A DNA stretch of 7,256 nucleotides from positions 1 to 7,256 of the forward strand of contig JAFPIE010000218.1 in NCBI GenBank assembly GCA_017388605.1, given 5' to 3'. The stretch is from Acholeplasmatales bacterium (GTDB lineage Bacteria; Bacillota_I; Bacilli_A; Acholeplasmatales; Anaeroplasmataceae). The position numbers and the translations under genes were made by a program. The notes under the pieces are model-generated. The model did no database searches and was not told the DNA's origin. It saw only the letters and a program-made list of their open reading frames with translations. This document shows positions 1 through 5,261 of this stretch, piece after piece (positions within the stretch are counted from its first letter, which is position 1; each line of letters begins with the position of its first letter).

Positions 1-432
1 TCTTTTATCATAATCAATTTCATAACCATTAAATTCTTCCTTATTTGAATCCTTTTTATTATTCATTCCATAGGATCTATTTAATAAATTCTTAACTCTA
101 AGCATTAATTCTCTTACAGAATATGGCTTGGCAACATAATCATCTGACCCAAGCTCAAGTCCCATAACCTTATCAATTTCTTGATCTCTTGCAGAGGTGA
201 AAATAATAGGCATTGTAGGCTTTTGTGCACGAATATTCTTAATTAAATCATACCCAGATACAATTCCTGGTAGCATTATATCTAAAATCCACAATGAAAA
301 ATCCTCAGCTATATGTTGATTTGCATCCTCACCATTATGAAATACGGATACCTCATATCCTTCGCTTTTTAAATATTTTTCTACTAAGGAGGATAAATTC
401 TTTTCATCCTCTACGAAAGCAATTTTAAACAT
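1..432 (-). CDS. OmpR/PhoB-type response regulator, 3' end cut by the window edge
   Basis: Translating the minus strand from the ATG at 432 gives an open frame of 144 codons that is still open at base 1. Residues 1-120 are a complete receiver domain. The acidic pocket is E8/D9, the phosphoacceptor is D51 in LWILDIMLPG, the switch Thr is T79 in IIFTSARD and the conserved Lys is K102 in DDYVAKPY. The stretch GLELGSDDYVAKPYSVREL is typical of OmpR/PhoB regulators. After a short Asn/Lys linker the frame enters what should be the winged-helix DNA-binding domain (residues from about 135), most of which lies outside the window. Such proteins are phosphorylated by a sensor histidine kinase and then control promoters; the partner kinase is probably the next gene leftward, which cannot be seen. 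The ribosome site is modest (GGTGG, about 6 bases before the ATG). An intrinsic terminator and two candidate promoters lie just upstream, so it is not simply read with rpoE. Confidence 0.93.
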   Translation of the reverse strand, partial: MFKIAFVEDEKNLSSLVEKYLKSEGYEVSVFHNGEDANQHIAEDFSLWILDIMLPGIVSGYDLIKNIRAQKPTMPIIFTSARDQEIDKVMGLELGSDDYVAKPYSVRELMLRVKNLLNRSYGMNNKKDSNKEEFNGYEIDYDKR

Positions 433-457
433 AATTCCACCATCTTTCTATTCTTAT

Positions 458-486
458 ATTTTAATTTATTTATTCCCTAAAAGCAA
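458..486 (-). promoter_or_regulatory. Candidate promoter for the response regulator
   Basis: On the minus strand, TTGCTT (481-486) and TAAAAT (458-463) are separated by exactly 17 bases. The -10 matches the consensus at 5 of 6 positions but the -35 at only 3 of 6. The start site would fall about 18 bases before the response regulator ATG. The -35 overlaps the foot of the terminator hairpin, so this promoter would free the gene from upstream transcription. In such AT-rich DNA a match of this quality can arise by chance. Confidence 0.35.
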
Positions 487-518
487 TAAAGAACAACTCG
501 GGAAAGTTGTTCTTTATT
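477..518 (-). terminator. Intrinsic terminator after rpoE, before the response regulator
   Basis: A perfect 14-bp inverted repeat (arms 485-498 and 505-518, 6-base loop) forms a stable hairpin. Read leftward, the right arm is itself U-rich (TTCTTTATT) and is followed by GCTTTTAGGG. The GC-containing core GAACAACT/AGTTGTTC is therefore followed by a run of mostly T, as in a Rho-independent terminator. It would end transcripts from rpoE and from the promoter at 591-619. The stem is A/T-rich at its base and symmetrical, so it may also stop rightward transcription. Confidence 0.75.
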
Positions 519-584
519 AAGATTGGGAGAGTTTTAGTTTGCTTATGAAAAAGTATATCTCAAAAGAGACAATTTGTCTTTCCT
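478..584 (-). ncRNA. Candidate small RNA or attenuated leader, about 105 nt
   Basis: A promoter at 591-619 would start a leftward transcript near 584, and the hairpin at 485-518 would end it near 478. The predicted product is about 105 nt and contains no convincing gene. It could be a free small RNA, a leader attenuating the response regulator gene, or a processed piece of the rpoE 3' untranslated region. The 5' end can form a small hairpin (AGAC/GTCT, 567-579). A nine-codon frame starting at a TTG, with AGGA 8 bases before it, could be a leader peptide but is very weak. I do not recognise a known RNA family: the conserved loop of SRP RNA and the features of T-box leaders are absent. Confidence 0.28.
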
Positions 585-591
585 AAGACAA
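574..591. repeat. Palindrome over the predicted start site (possible operator)
   Basis: TTGTCTT-TCCT-AAGACAA is a perfect 7-4-7 inverted repeat. It runs from the last base of the -10 hexamer at 591-596 to about +10, a place where a bound repressor would block initiation. A further AGACAA half-site lies at 567-572, 19 bases from the AGACAA at 586-591. It could instead act as RNA structure at the 5' end of the transcript. Which protein, if any, binds here cannot be told from the sequence. Confidence 0.4.
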
Positions 592-619
592 CTATATTCT
601 ACCAATTAAATATTGTTAA
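591..619 (-). promoter_or_regulatory. Sigma-A-like promoter in the rpoE/response regulator gap
   Basis: On the minus strand TTAACA (614-619) and TATAGT (591-596) are separated by 17 bases; each hexamer matches the consensus at 5 of 6 positions. This is the best promoter match noticed in the window. It lies downstream of the rpoE stop codon, reads leftward toward the terminator at 485-518 and the response regulator, and has a palindrome over its expected start site (574-591). Confidence 0.55.
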
Positions 620-670
620 TTTATCATACAAAATTGGGATATTTCCAAAACTTTATGGGAAATTATCGAA

Positions 671-1192
671 TTAGGATTCGTATAAATCCTCGTAATCATC
701 CATGTATTCGTTATATTTTTCCTCGTCGATGGAATCATCCTCATCTGTTTCTTCCTCATCCTCATAGGATTCTTCATCCTCGAAGTATTCCTCTTCCTCA
801 GATTCCTCATCTTCCTCAGATTCATCCTTCTCGTCTTCGTCCTCATCATCCTCATCAGACTCTTCATCCTCGTCTAGATCATCCTCATCCGTTTCATCCT
901 CTTCATCTTCTTCGAATGAACCATCCTTAGGATTGAATGAAGCTCCATCCTTATCAAATTGATCTAAGGATTGGCGAGACTTTAAATCCCAATTGTCTTC
1001 GCCCATATATACAAATTTCGAACTAGTTGTGATGTCAACATATAGCTGAGTTGCAAGGGTATTATCTGGATCCTCTAGACCCTTTAATGCTAAAACCTCA
1101 TTGATTAAGTCGTAAATATTTACAACTCCACCCTTTTCTTCCATAATCTTTAAAGCAACTTCTAATAATGACATCTGCGAAATATTTTCCAT
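671..1192 (-). CDS. rpoE: RNA polymerase delta subunit
   Basis: The 173-residue protein has the two-part layout of the Firmicute delta subunit. The N-terminal folded domain (HARE-HTH, about residues 6-75) includes MSLLEVALKIMEEKG, the DLINEV segment and FVYMGEDNWDLKSRQ. The C-terminal tail is extremely acidic and probably disordered: 58 of the last 80 residues are Asp or Glu. Delta binds core RNA polymerase in the cytoplasm; in the family it lowers non-specific nucleic acid binding, helps polymerase recycling and tunes sensitivity to initiating NTP levels. The ATG at 1192 is supported by GGAGG 8 bases upstream. The gene has its own promoter region at 1219-1252 and is separated from the upstream operon by a 17-bp palindrome. 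Its transcript has no terminator until 485-518. The low-complexity tail produces long mirror reading frames in other frames that are not genes. Confidence 0.95.
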   Translation of the reverse strand: MENISQMSLLEVALKIMEEKGGVVNIYDLINEVLALKGLEDPDNTLATQLYVDITTSSKFVYMGEDNWDLKSRQSLDQFDKDGASFNPKDGSFEEDEEDETDEDDLDEDEESDEDDEDEDEKDESEEDEESEEEEYFEDEESYEDEEETDEDDSIDEEKYNEYMDDYEDLYES

Positions 1193-1218
1193 AATATTGC
1201 CTCCATAACAAAAATGCT

Positions 1219-1252
1219 ATTATATTTTACCTAAAACACTTGCAATTTGCAA
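1219..1252 (-). promoter_or_regulatory. rpoE promoter region with two overlapping hexamer pairs
   Basis: Two leftward solutions overlap: TTGCAA (1247-1252) - 17 bases - TAAAAT (1224-1229), and TTGCAA (1240-1245) - 15 bases - TATAAT (1219-1224). The first has ideal spacing; the second has a consensus -10 but short spacing. Either gives a leader of about 20-25 bases before the rpoE ATG, with GGAGG in place. Both -35 elements lie inside the palindrome at 1238-1254. Confidence 0.55.
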
Positions 1253-1254
1253 GT
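1238..1254. repeat. Perfect 17-bp palindrome covering the rpoE -35 region
   Basis: ACTTGCAA-T-TTGCAAGT is a perfect 8-1-8 inverted repeat lying 6 bases beyond the stop codon of the upstream DUF1934 gene and over the -35 elements of rpoE. As RNA, read leftward, it folds as ACTTGC/GCAAGT around a 5-base loop followed by GTTTTAGG, which would be a weak terminator for the dnaX operon. As DNA, its symmetry and place fit an operator for a dimeric regulator of rpoE. The sequence does not decide between the two. Confidence 0.5.
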
Positions 1255-1260
1255 AATTTC

Positions 1261-1620
1261 TTACTTTGTAATCCATATTTTATGCGTACCTATTACATCG
1301 CCCAAAATGGATAATGTATACTCGATTTCAATACGTTTGTCTAAAACCATTAATTTCTTCGTTATTATACTAAAATCAAAAAAAAGACCAGTAGAGCTTT
1401 CGTAATGACCAAACGTTTCTATATTTTCCATTAAAGTCATTGTCATACTGGTATTTCCTTTACGCTCAAATATCAAGGAATCCTCATTTATAGTTAAATA
1501 AATCATCGTATTTTCTGTTGCTTTATCCTGAAATATTATTTGATTGTCTATTTTTTTATAATCTGCACGAAAAAATACCTTATTATTATCATTATCTAAG
1601 CTATAAAATACCAATTCCAT
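1261..1620 (-). CDS. DUF1934 (YwiB-like) beta-barrel protein
   Basis: This 119-residue cytoplasmic protein has no signal peptide or membrane segment and is rich in alternating beta-strand patterns. The C-terminal two thirds fit the DUF1934/YwiB pattern as I remember it: a SLIFERKGNTSMTMTL segment (about 49-64), a FGHYESSTGLFFDFSIITKKL segment (residues 70-90; T-G turn then the 'T-K-x-L' strand) and a final IEIEYTLSILGD strand pair. Family members are small calycin-like barrels, somewhat longer than this one, with no settled biochemical role. In other Firmicutes the family is often found next to argS and rpoE; here rpoE follows but argS is not in the window. The ATG overlaps the recR stop codon by one base (TAATG) and a strong AGGAGGG site lies in the last codons of recR, so its translation is coupled to recR. 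It is the last gene of the dnaX operon. Confidence 0.72.
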   Translation of the reverse strand: MELVFYSLDNDNNKVFFRADYKKIDNQIIFQDKATENTMIYLTINEDSLIFERKGNTSMTMTLMENIETFGHYESSTGLFFDFSIITKKLMVLDKRIEIEYTLSILGDVIGTHKIWITK

Positions 1621-2222
1621 TAATATTCCCTCCTACCCTCAAAGGCCTTTAAAATTGTCATTTCATCGGCATAGGATAAATCAGAACCAACCGGAAGACC
1701 ATGAGCGATTCTTGTGATTTTAATATCATCATTTCTATATAGCTCATATAAGTATCTTGCGGTTGTTTCACCCTCAATGGTCGCATTTGTTGCTAAAATA
1801 AGCTCATCAATTTCTTTATTTTTAACCTTTTCTGTTAGGGATTCTATATTTAAATCATTAATACCAATTCCCTTTGAAAAGGAAATTGCACCATTTAATA
1901 CATGATATATTCCCTTAAATTCATTGACGCGCTCAATAGTAATTAAATCCTTAATGGTTTCAACAACTAATACCTGTCTATGATTTCTTGTATTATCCTG
2001 ACAAATACTACAAAGACTATCTTCTGTCATATTTCCACAGGATGGACAAATATGAATATCCTTCTTTATACTAAGTAAAGCATTAGAAAAATCTGTAATA
2101 TCTACCTCATCCATATGAAAAAATGTATATAAGGCAAAGCGTTCTGCAGTTTTTTTACCTACAGAGGGAAGCTTAGAGAAGCATTCAATTAAATTTTCTA
2201 ATGAGGATGGGTATTTATTCAT
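1620..2222 (-). CDS. recR: Recombination mediator protein RecR
   Basis: At 200 residues this is the usual full length of RecR. A helix-hairpin-helix region (LIECFSKLPSVGKKTAERFA, 11-30) is followed by a four-Cys zinc finger (C59, C62, C71, C74) and a Toprim domain from about residue 83. The Toprim part shows VVET with E88, the ILATNATIEGE segment (142-152) and the C-terminal signature ITRIAHGLPVGSDLSYADE (169-187), ending in EGRREY. RecR forms a ring that, with RecO (and RecF), helps load RecA on SSB-coated single-stranded DNA at gaps and stalled forks. The gene overlaps ybaB by one base (TAATG) and has no strong ribosome site of its own, so it is probably translated by coupling. The dnaX-ybaB-recR order is one of the most conserved small clusters in bacteria. 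Confidence 0.98.
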   Translation of the reverse strand: MNKYPSSLENLIECFSKLPSVGKKTAERFALYTFFHMDEVDITDFSNALLSIKKDIHICPSCGNMTEDSLCSICQDNTRNHRQVLVVETIKDLITIERVNEFKGIYHVLNGAISFSKGIGINDLNIESLTEKVKNKEIDELILATNATIEGETTARYLYELYRNDDIKITRIAHGLPVGSDLSYADEMTILKAFEGRREY

Positions 2223-2515
2223 TAAAATCCAAGTCCCATTCCACCGAAGCCACCAAGTAGCTTCTGAGATTCTGCTTCAATCTTCTTATTTGCATCATTT
2301 AATGCTAAAACAAGCATATCCTGTACCATTTCTAAATCGTCCTTAGCTGCCTCAGGATCAATTTCAATAGATACAACCTCGTGAGAGCCTTTTACATTTA
2401 CAGTAACAACTCCACCACCTGCAGTACCTGTAAATACAGTTGACTCAAGCTTTTCCTGAGCCTCCATCATTTGCTTTTGCATTTTCTTTAATCTCATCAT
2501 TTGCTGCTGATTCAT
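2222..2515 (-). CDS. ybaB: YbaB/EbfC family nucleoid-associated protein
   Basis: This 97-residue protein is slightly shorter than the typical family length of about 100-110. It begins with a Met/Gln-rich helix (MNQQQMMRLKKMQKQMMEAQ) that forms the coiled 'tweezer' arm, followed by the core AGGGVVTVNVKG (32-43), the SIEIDPEA strand and turn, a long helix, and a Gly/Met-rich tail (GGFGGMGLGF). Family members are homodimeric DNA-binding proteins. The gene lies 4 bases after the dnaX stop, and its ribosome site GGAGGAA is formed by the last dnaX codons. The one-base overlap with recR couples the two. The neighbourhood fits a role near replication and repair, but its exact function is not settled. 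Confidence 0.97.
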   Translation of the reverse strand: MNQQQMMRLKKMQKQMMEAQEKLESTVFTGTAGGGVVTVNVKGSHEVVSIEIDPEAAKDDLEMVQDMLVLALNDANKKIEAESQKLLGGFGGMGLGF

Positions 2516-2519
2516 TTTC

Positions 2520-4409
2520 TTATTCCTCCACTATTTTTAATTCATTATCATTAAAATATTCTAAAACCTGGTTCACTAAATTTGCCTCAGGAGCTACCGC
2601 CTTCGTCTTTGGTGTATTTCTTCTTACAACTCCTAAATTGAATTCCTCTAAAACAGGCTTTGGATTATCCTTACTATATTTACTCTTGTAATCTTGGATA
2701 ATTCTTCTCCAAGCTTGCTGTGGTAAACATATGTAATCTTTAATATTTAAACCATATTCGTTCAAAATTTCAATAATTTTTACAAAATTTTCATGCTGCA
2801 TTGCACGATTACAGAAGGAAGTGTCCTTTAATTCTACAATAAAGGAATCCTCACTTGCTGCCATAAGCTTACCATTTACAAGAATTTGAATTCCAACAAT
2901 ATCATATCTTGTAGATATTAATGGCCATACCTTTAATAAGGCTTCTCTCTTTTCCTTTGAAGCATTATTAATTATATTCTCAACCTCTTTAACTGTAACA
3001 GGTATTGCACCATCTAAATTTGTTGTATTTACAACATTTTGAGGTTGTACATTTTCTTGTTTTACCTCATTATTTGTTGTATTTGCAACAATATTTTGTA
3101 CATTTGTATCATCATTAACAGTTTGATTTGTTGTATTTACAACATTTTGAGGTGTCTCTATCGTACTATTTTTATATGACATTAATTCCTCCTTAGAAGG
3201 AATTTTTTGGATATTTGAATAGCGATTTTCCTTTGGATTATTCCTTAAGCTTAATCCATTTTCACTCATCATTTGAATCGTTTGCTCTAATGATTCTAAT
3301 CTTGATTTAAAGGATGCAATATCATTTTGCTCATTATCATTCATCTTTAATATAGCAAGCTCAATGAATGCACGCTTTTGTGTTGAAAATCTCATTTGAT
3401 TTGTCGTGTCATTTAAAATATCTAACCACTGATAGATAACCGATTTAGGAACATTATTTGCTAAATTAATAAATTCCTTATTCTTAAACATTAGCTTTTC
3501 TTCTAAGACTGCATTATTCTTAAATAATAATAAATCTCTTAAGAATAGGATAATATCATTAATAATTCTTGGGACTTCCTTACCCTCCTTAATAATATTA
3601 TCTAATAAAACAATTGCGTTTGTTTCATCCTTGCTAATGCAAGCATTCAATAATTCAATAATCTTTATATAAGATATATTTCCACTTACACTTAATACAT
3701 CATCTAAAGTAATCTCTGGATTTTGAGAATAGGATATACATTGATCAAATAAGGATAATGCATCTCTCATACCACCTTCGGCACTTATTGCAATTTGGTG
3801 CATTGCTTCTTCCGTGATGGATACATTTTCCTCCTTAGCTACTATAGCTAATCTCTTTAATATATCATCAATCGAAATCGATTGGAAATCGAATCTTTGA
3901 CATCTAGATAGAATTGTATTTGGTAATTTATAAGGCTCCGTTGTAGCTAAAATGAAAATTACATGTGCTGGTGGTTCCTCAAGTGTCTTTAAAAGTGCAT
4001 TGAAGGCTGCCTCCGATAGCATATGAACCTCATCGATAATATATACCTTATATTTACCCTGAGATGGTAAAAATTTTACTGTGCTTCTTAAGGCTCTAAT
4101 ATCATCTGCACCATTGTTCGATGCAGCATCGATTTCAACTACATCAGAAATAGTACCCTTAGTAATTCCTTGGCAAATATCACATTCGCAGCAAGGCTCT
4201 ATTGTAGGACCCTTTTCGCAGTTCATGGCTTTAGCCATAATCTTTGCTAAGGTCGTCTTACCTGTACCTCTTGGACCACAAAATAAATATGCATGTGCCA
4301 CCTTATTTAATTTTATTGCATTTTGAAGTGTTTTAATAATATGCTCCTGTCCTACGACATCACTAAATTTCTGTGGTCTATAGGCTCTATATAATGCTAC
4401 ATATGCCAT
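2520..4409 (-). CDS. dnaX: DNA polymerase III subunit tau (clamp loader ATPase)
   Basis: The 629-residue protein loads the sliding clamp and links the clamp loader to the replicative polymerase. The AAA+ core is complete. It has Walker A GPRGTGKT (45-52), a zinc site C64/C73/C76/C79, Walker B IIDEVH (124-129), sensor 1 LATTEP (154-159), the SRC motif with the arginine finger (R169) and sensor 2 GGMRDALSLFDQ (212-223). A helical oligomerisation domain (about 240-365) is followed by a low-complexity linker (about 375-470) rich in Asn/Thr/Gln with three related nine- to ten-residue repeats. A C-terminal domain follows (about 478-575, with LLKVWPLIS and FIVELKD), then a tail to 629. The start MAYVALYRAYRPQKF is the family start, with AGGAGG about 6 bases upstream. 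The gap to the upstream gene is 11 bases and to ybaB 4 bases. No classical A AAA AAG slippery site is seen, so a frameshifted gamma form is not predicted. A strong internal ribosome-site-like sequence precedes Met410. Confidence 0.98.
   Translation of the reverse strand: MAYVALYRAYRPQKFSDVVGQEHIIKTLQNAIKLNKVAHAYLFCGPRGTGKTTLAKIMAKAMNCEKGPTIEPCCECDICQGITKGTISDVVEIDAASNNGADDIRALRSTVKFLPSQGKYKVYIIDEVHMLSEAAFNALLKTLEEPPAHVIFILATTEPYKLPNTILSRCQRFDFQSISIDDILKRLAIVAKEENVSITEEAMHQIAISAEGGMRDALSLFDQCISYSQNPEITLDDVLSVSGNISYIKIIELLNACISKDETNAIVLLDNIIKEGKEVPRIINDIILFLRDLLLFKNNAVLEEKLMFKNKEFINLANNVPKSVIYQWLDILNDTTNQMRFSTQKRAFIELAILKMNDNEQNDIASFKSRLESLEQTIQMMSENGLSLRNNPKENRYSNIQKIPSKEELMSYKNSTIETPQNVVNTTNQTVNDDTNVQNIVANTTNNEVKQENVQPQNVVNTTNLDGAIPVTVKEVENIINNASKEKREALLKVWPLISTRYDIVGIQILVNGKLMAASEDSFIVELKDTSFCNRAMQHENFVKIIEILNEYGLNIKDYICLPQQAWRRIIQDYKSKYSKDNPKPVLEEFNLGVVRRNTPKTKAVAPEANLVNQVLEYFNDNELKIVEE
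3018..3153 (-). repeat. Repeats in the dnaX linker
   Basis: Two 28-base copies (3018-3045 and 3126-3153) are identical, lie 108 bases apart in the same frame and encode PQNVVNTTN (residues 420-428 and 456-464). A diverged third copy between them (3072-3101) encodes VQNIVANTTN. Each copy also holds a short inverted repeat (TGTTGT-ATTT-ACAACA; one mismatch in the middle copy), so each could form a small hairpin in the mRNA. Duplication within the flexible linker is the simplest origin. Confidence 0.85.
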
Positions 4410-4420
4410 TTTTATTCCTC

Positions 4421-5182
4421 CTATCCAAGATAATAAACATGCTTAACTCCACTACCATCAAAATAATGATAATAGGATATATATGTATCTGGCGATACAA
4501 TTAAATCAAAAATGGAAGTAGTAGAAGAATCTCTATTTAAATTTCTTCCAATGTATGAAAAACCACTAGATATTAAATCTGAGCAGTATTTTGTGTTTGT
4601 TGTATTAAAGAAAAATGAAGAATTATAAGGATCACCTAAATAAGACATAATGACAGAAGTAACCTTTTCGTATTCCTCCTCTGTCATATCGACTCTAAGT
4701 CCAATGACCGTATTGAAATATTTATTGTTCATCCAATCCTCTTTACTATAAATTCTAGCAGAATGGATTTCAAGTGTCTCCGTAGTTTCAATGGTTTCAT
4801 CATCTTCGACATTTACACTATAATCACGATAATTACCAACGCAATATGCGGCATGTCCGCCCGCATAAAAGGTAATAATTTCATTTAAAAATGGTGCGAT
4901 TGTCGTCTGTTCAGGACTTACAAGGATGTCCCCCTTCCCACCTGGATAGCAATCATGAGTCACTGTATTATAAACCATTGTTGGACTACCATCATATGAA
5001 ATTTTATAATATTTGATTTTTTCCGTGGAAAGCTCCTCTTGATATACTCCCTTACTTATAAATTGATTTACTAAAATATCCTTTGAAATATGTTCTACAA
5101 TAACACAGGTAGTAAATGTAAGAAATATAAAAAGAAGTATACTTCTTAATACAATCCAAGAAATTTTTAAAAATTTTCTCAT
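4421..5182 (-). CDS. Membrane-anchored permuted papain/NlpC-P60-like (YycO/YiiX-type) protein
   Basis: This 253-residue protein starts with a basic end (MRKFLKISW) and a single hydrophobic segment (about 9-29), which looks like an uncleaved signal anchor. The rest would lie outside the membrane. The outer domain shows the order expected of circularly permuted NlpC/P60-type cysteine peptidases. KGDILVSPEQ (83-92) comes first, then a candidate catalytic His in AGGHAAYCVG (H110), and later a candidate nucleophile in TKYCSDLISSGFSYIG (C200), close to the usual 'CS-E/D-L' motif. Relatives act on or bind cell-wall peptides or lipids, but the substrate here is unknown. The ATG at 5182 is the first start after an in-frame stop and has no ribosome site; a promoter-like sequence ends only 6 bases before it. 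It lies between the jag terminator and dnaX, reads into dnaX with an 11-base gap, and so seems to be the first gene of the dnaX operon. Confidence 0.65.
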   Translation of the reverse strand: MRKFLKISWIVLRSILLFIFLTFTTCVIVEHISKDILVNQFISKGVYQEELSTEKIKYYKISYDGSPTMVYNTVTHDCYPGGKGDILVSPEQTTIAPFLNEIITFYAGGHAAYCVGNYRDYSVNVEDDETIETTETLEIHSARIYSKEDWMNNKYFNTVIGLRVDMTEEEYEKVTSVIMSYLGDPYNSSFFFNTTNTKYCSDLISSGFSYIGRNLNRDSSTTSIFDLIVSPDTYISYYHYFDGSGVKHVYYLG

Positions 5183-5188
5183 AATAAT

Positions 5189-5217
5189 ATTTTATCATAA
5201 ATATATGAAAATGAGAA
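5189..5217 (-). promoter_or_regulatory. Candidate promoter for the dnaX operon
   Basis: On the minus strand TTCTCA (5212-5217) - 17 bases - TAAAAT (5189-5194), with an extended -10 TG at 5196-5197. It lies directly after the jag terminator, as expected for a new transcription unit. The -10 is only 6 bases from the ATG of the peptidase-like gene, so the start site would fall at or beside that ATG, giving a leaderless or nearly leaderless mRNA. The rest of the gap offers no clearly better promoter. Confidence 0.5.
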
Positions 5218-5247
5218 AGAAAAAATTGTCAGTAAACTGACAATTTT
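5212..5247 (-). terminator. Intrinsic terminator after jag
   Basis: An 11-bp perfect stem (5222-5232 with 5237-5247) around a 4-base loop, AATTGTCAG-TTTA-CTGACAATT at its core when read leftward, is followed by TTCTTTCTC. Together with the TTTT at the end of the stem this gives a long U-rich tail. It begins 14 bases after the jag stop codon and closes the rnpA-yidC-jag unit. Confidence 0.88.
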
Positions 5248-5261
5248 AAAACTATACTATA

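Noticed and set aside
641..663. Inverted repeat ATTTCC...GGAAAT just after the rpoE stop codon as a terminator
   Set aside because: The stem is only 6 bp with an 11-base loop and no T run follows it. The hairpin at 485-518 is far stronger.
613..930. A 105-codon plus-strand open frame rich in His and Pro, and an overlapping minus-strand frame at 616-867 rich in Met, Arg and Lys
   Set aside because: Both are mirror readings of the Asp/Glu-rich tail of rpoE. Their skewed composition follows from the GAT/GAA repeats, and neither resembles a protein family.
3195..3215. Possible programmed frameshift in dnaX at a run of six A (in CAA AAA ATT) just before the internal AAGGAGG
   Set aside because: The run is not in the X XXY YYZ phase for efficient -1 slippage, the Shine-Dalgarno-like sequence is downstream rather than upstream of it, and such A runs are common in this AT-rich DNA. 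An early -1 stop codon follows but that is expected by chance.
1714..4326. Plus-strand open frames inside recR, ybaB and dnaX (1714-1905, 2440-2691, 4081-4326)
   Set aside because: They lie antisense to well-recognised conserved genes and their products resemble no family I recognise.
4410..4420. SRP RNA gene (ffs) just upstream of dnaX, as in many Firmicutes
   Set aside because: Only 11 bases separate dnaX from the preceding gene, and no SRP RNA loop sequence was seen elsewhere in the window.
5105..5107. Lipoprotein signal in the peptidase-like protein (C26 after the hydrophobic segment)
   Set aside because: The residues before the Cys (F-T-T) do not fit a lipobox, which needs Gly, Ala or Ser just before the Cys. 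A signal anchor is the better reading.
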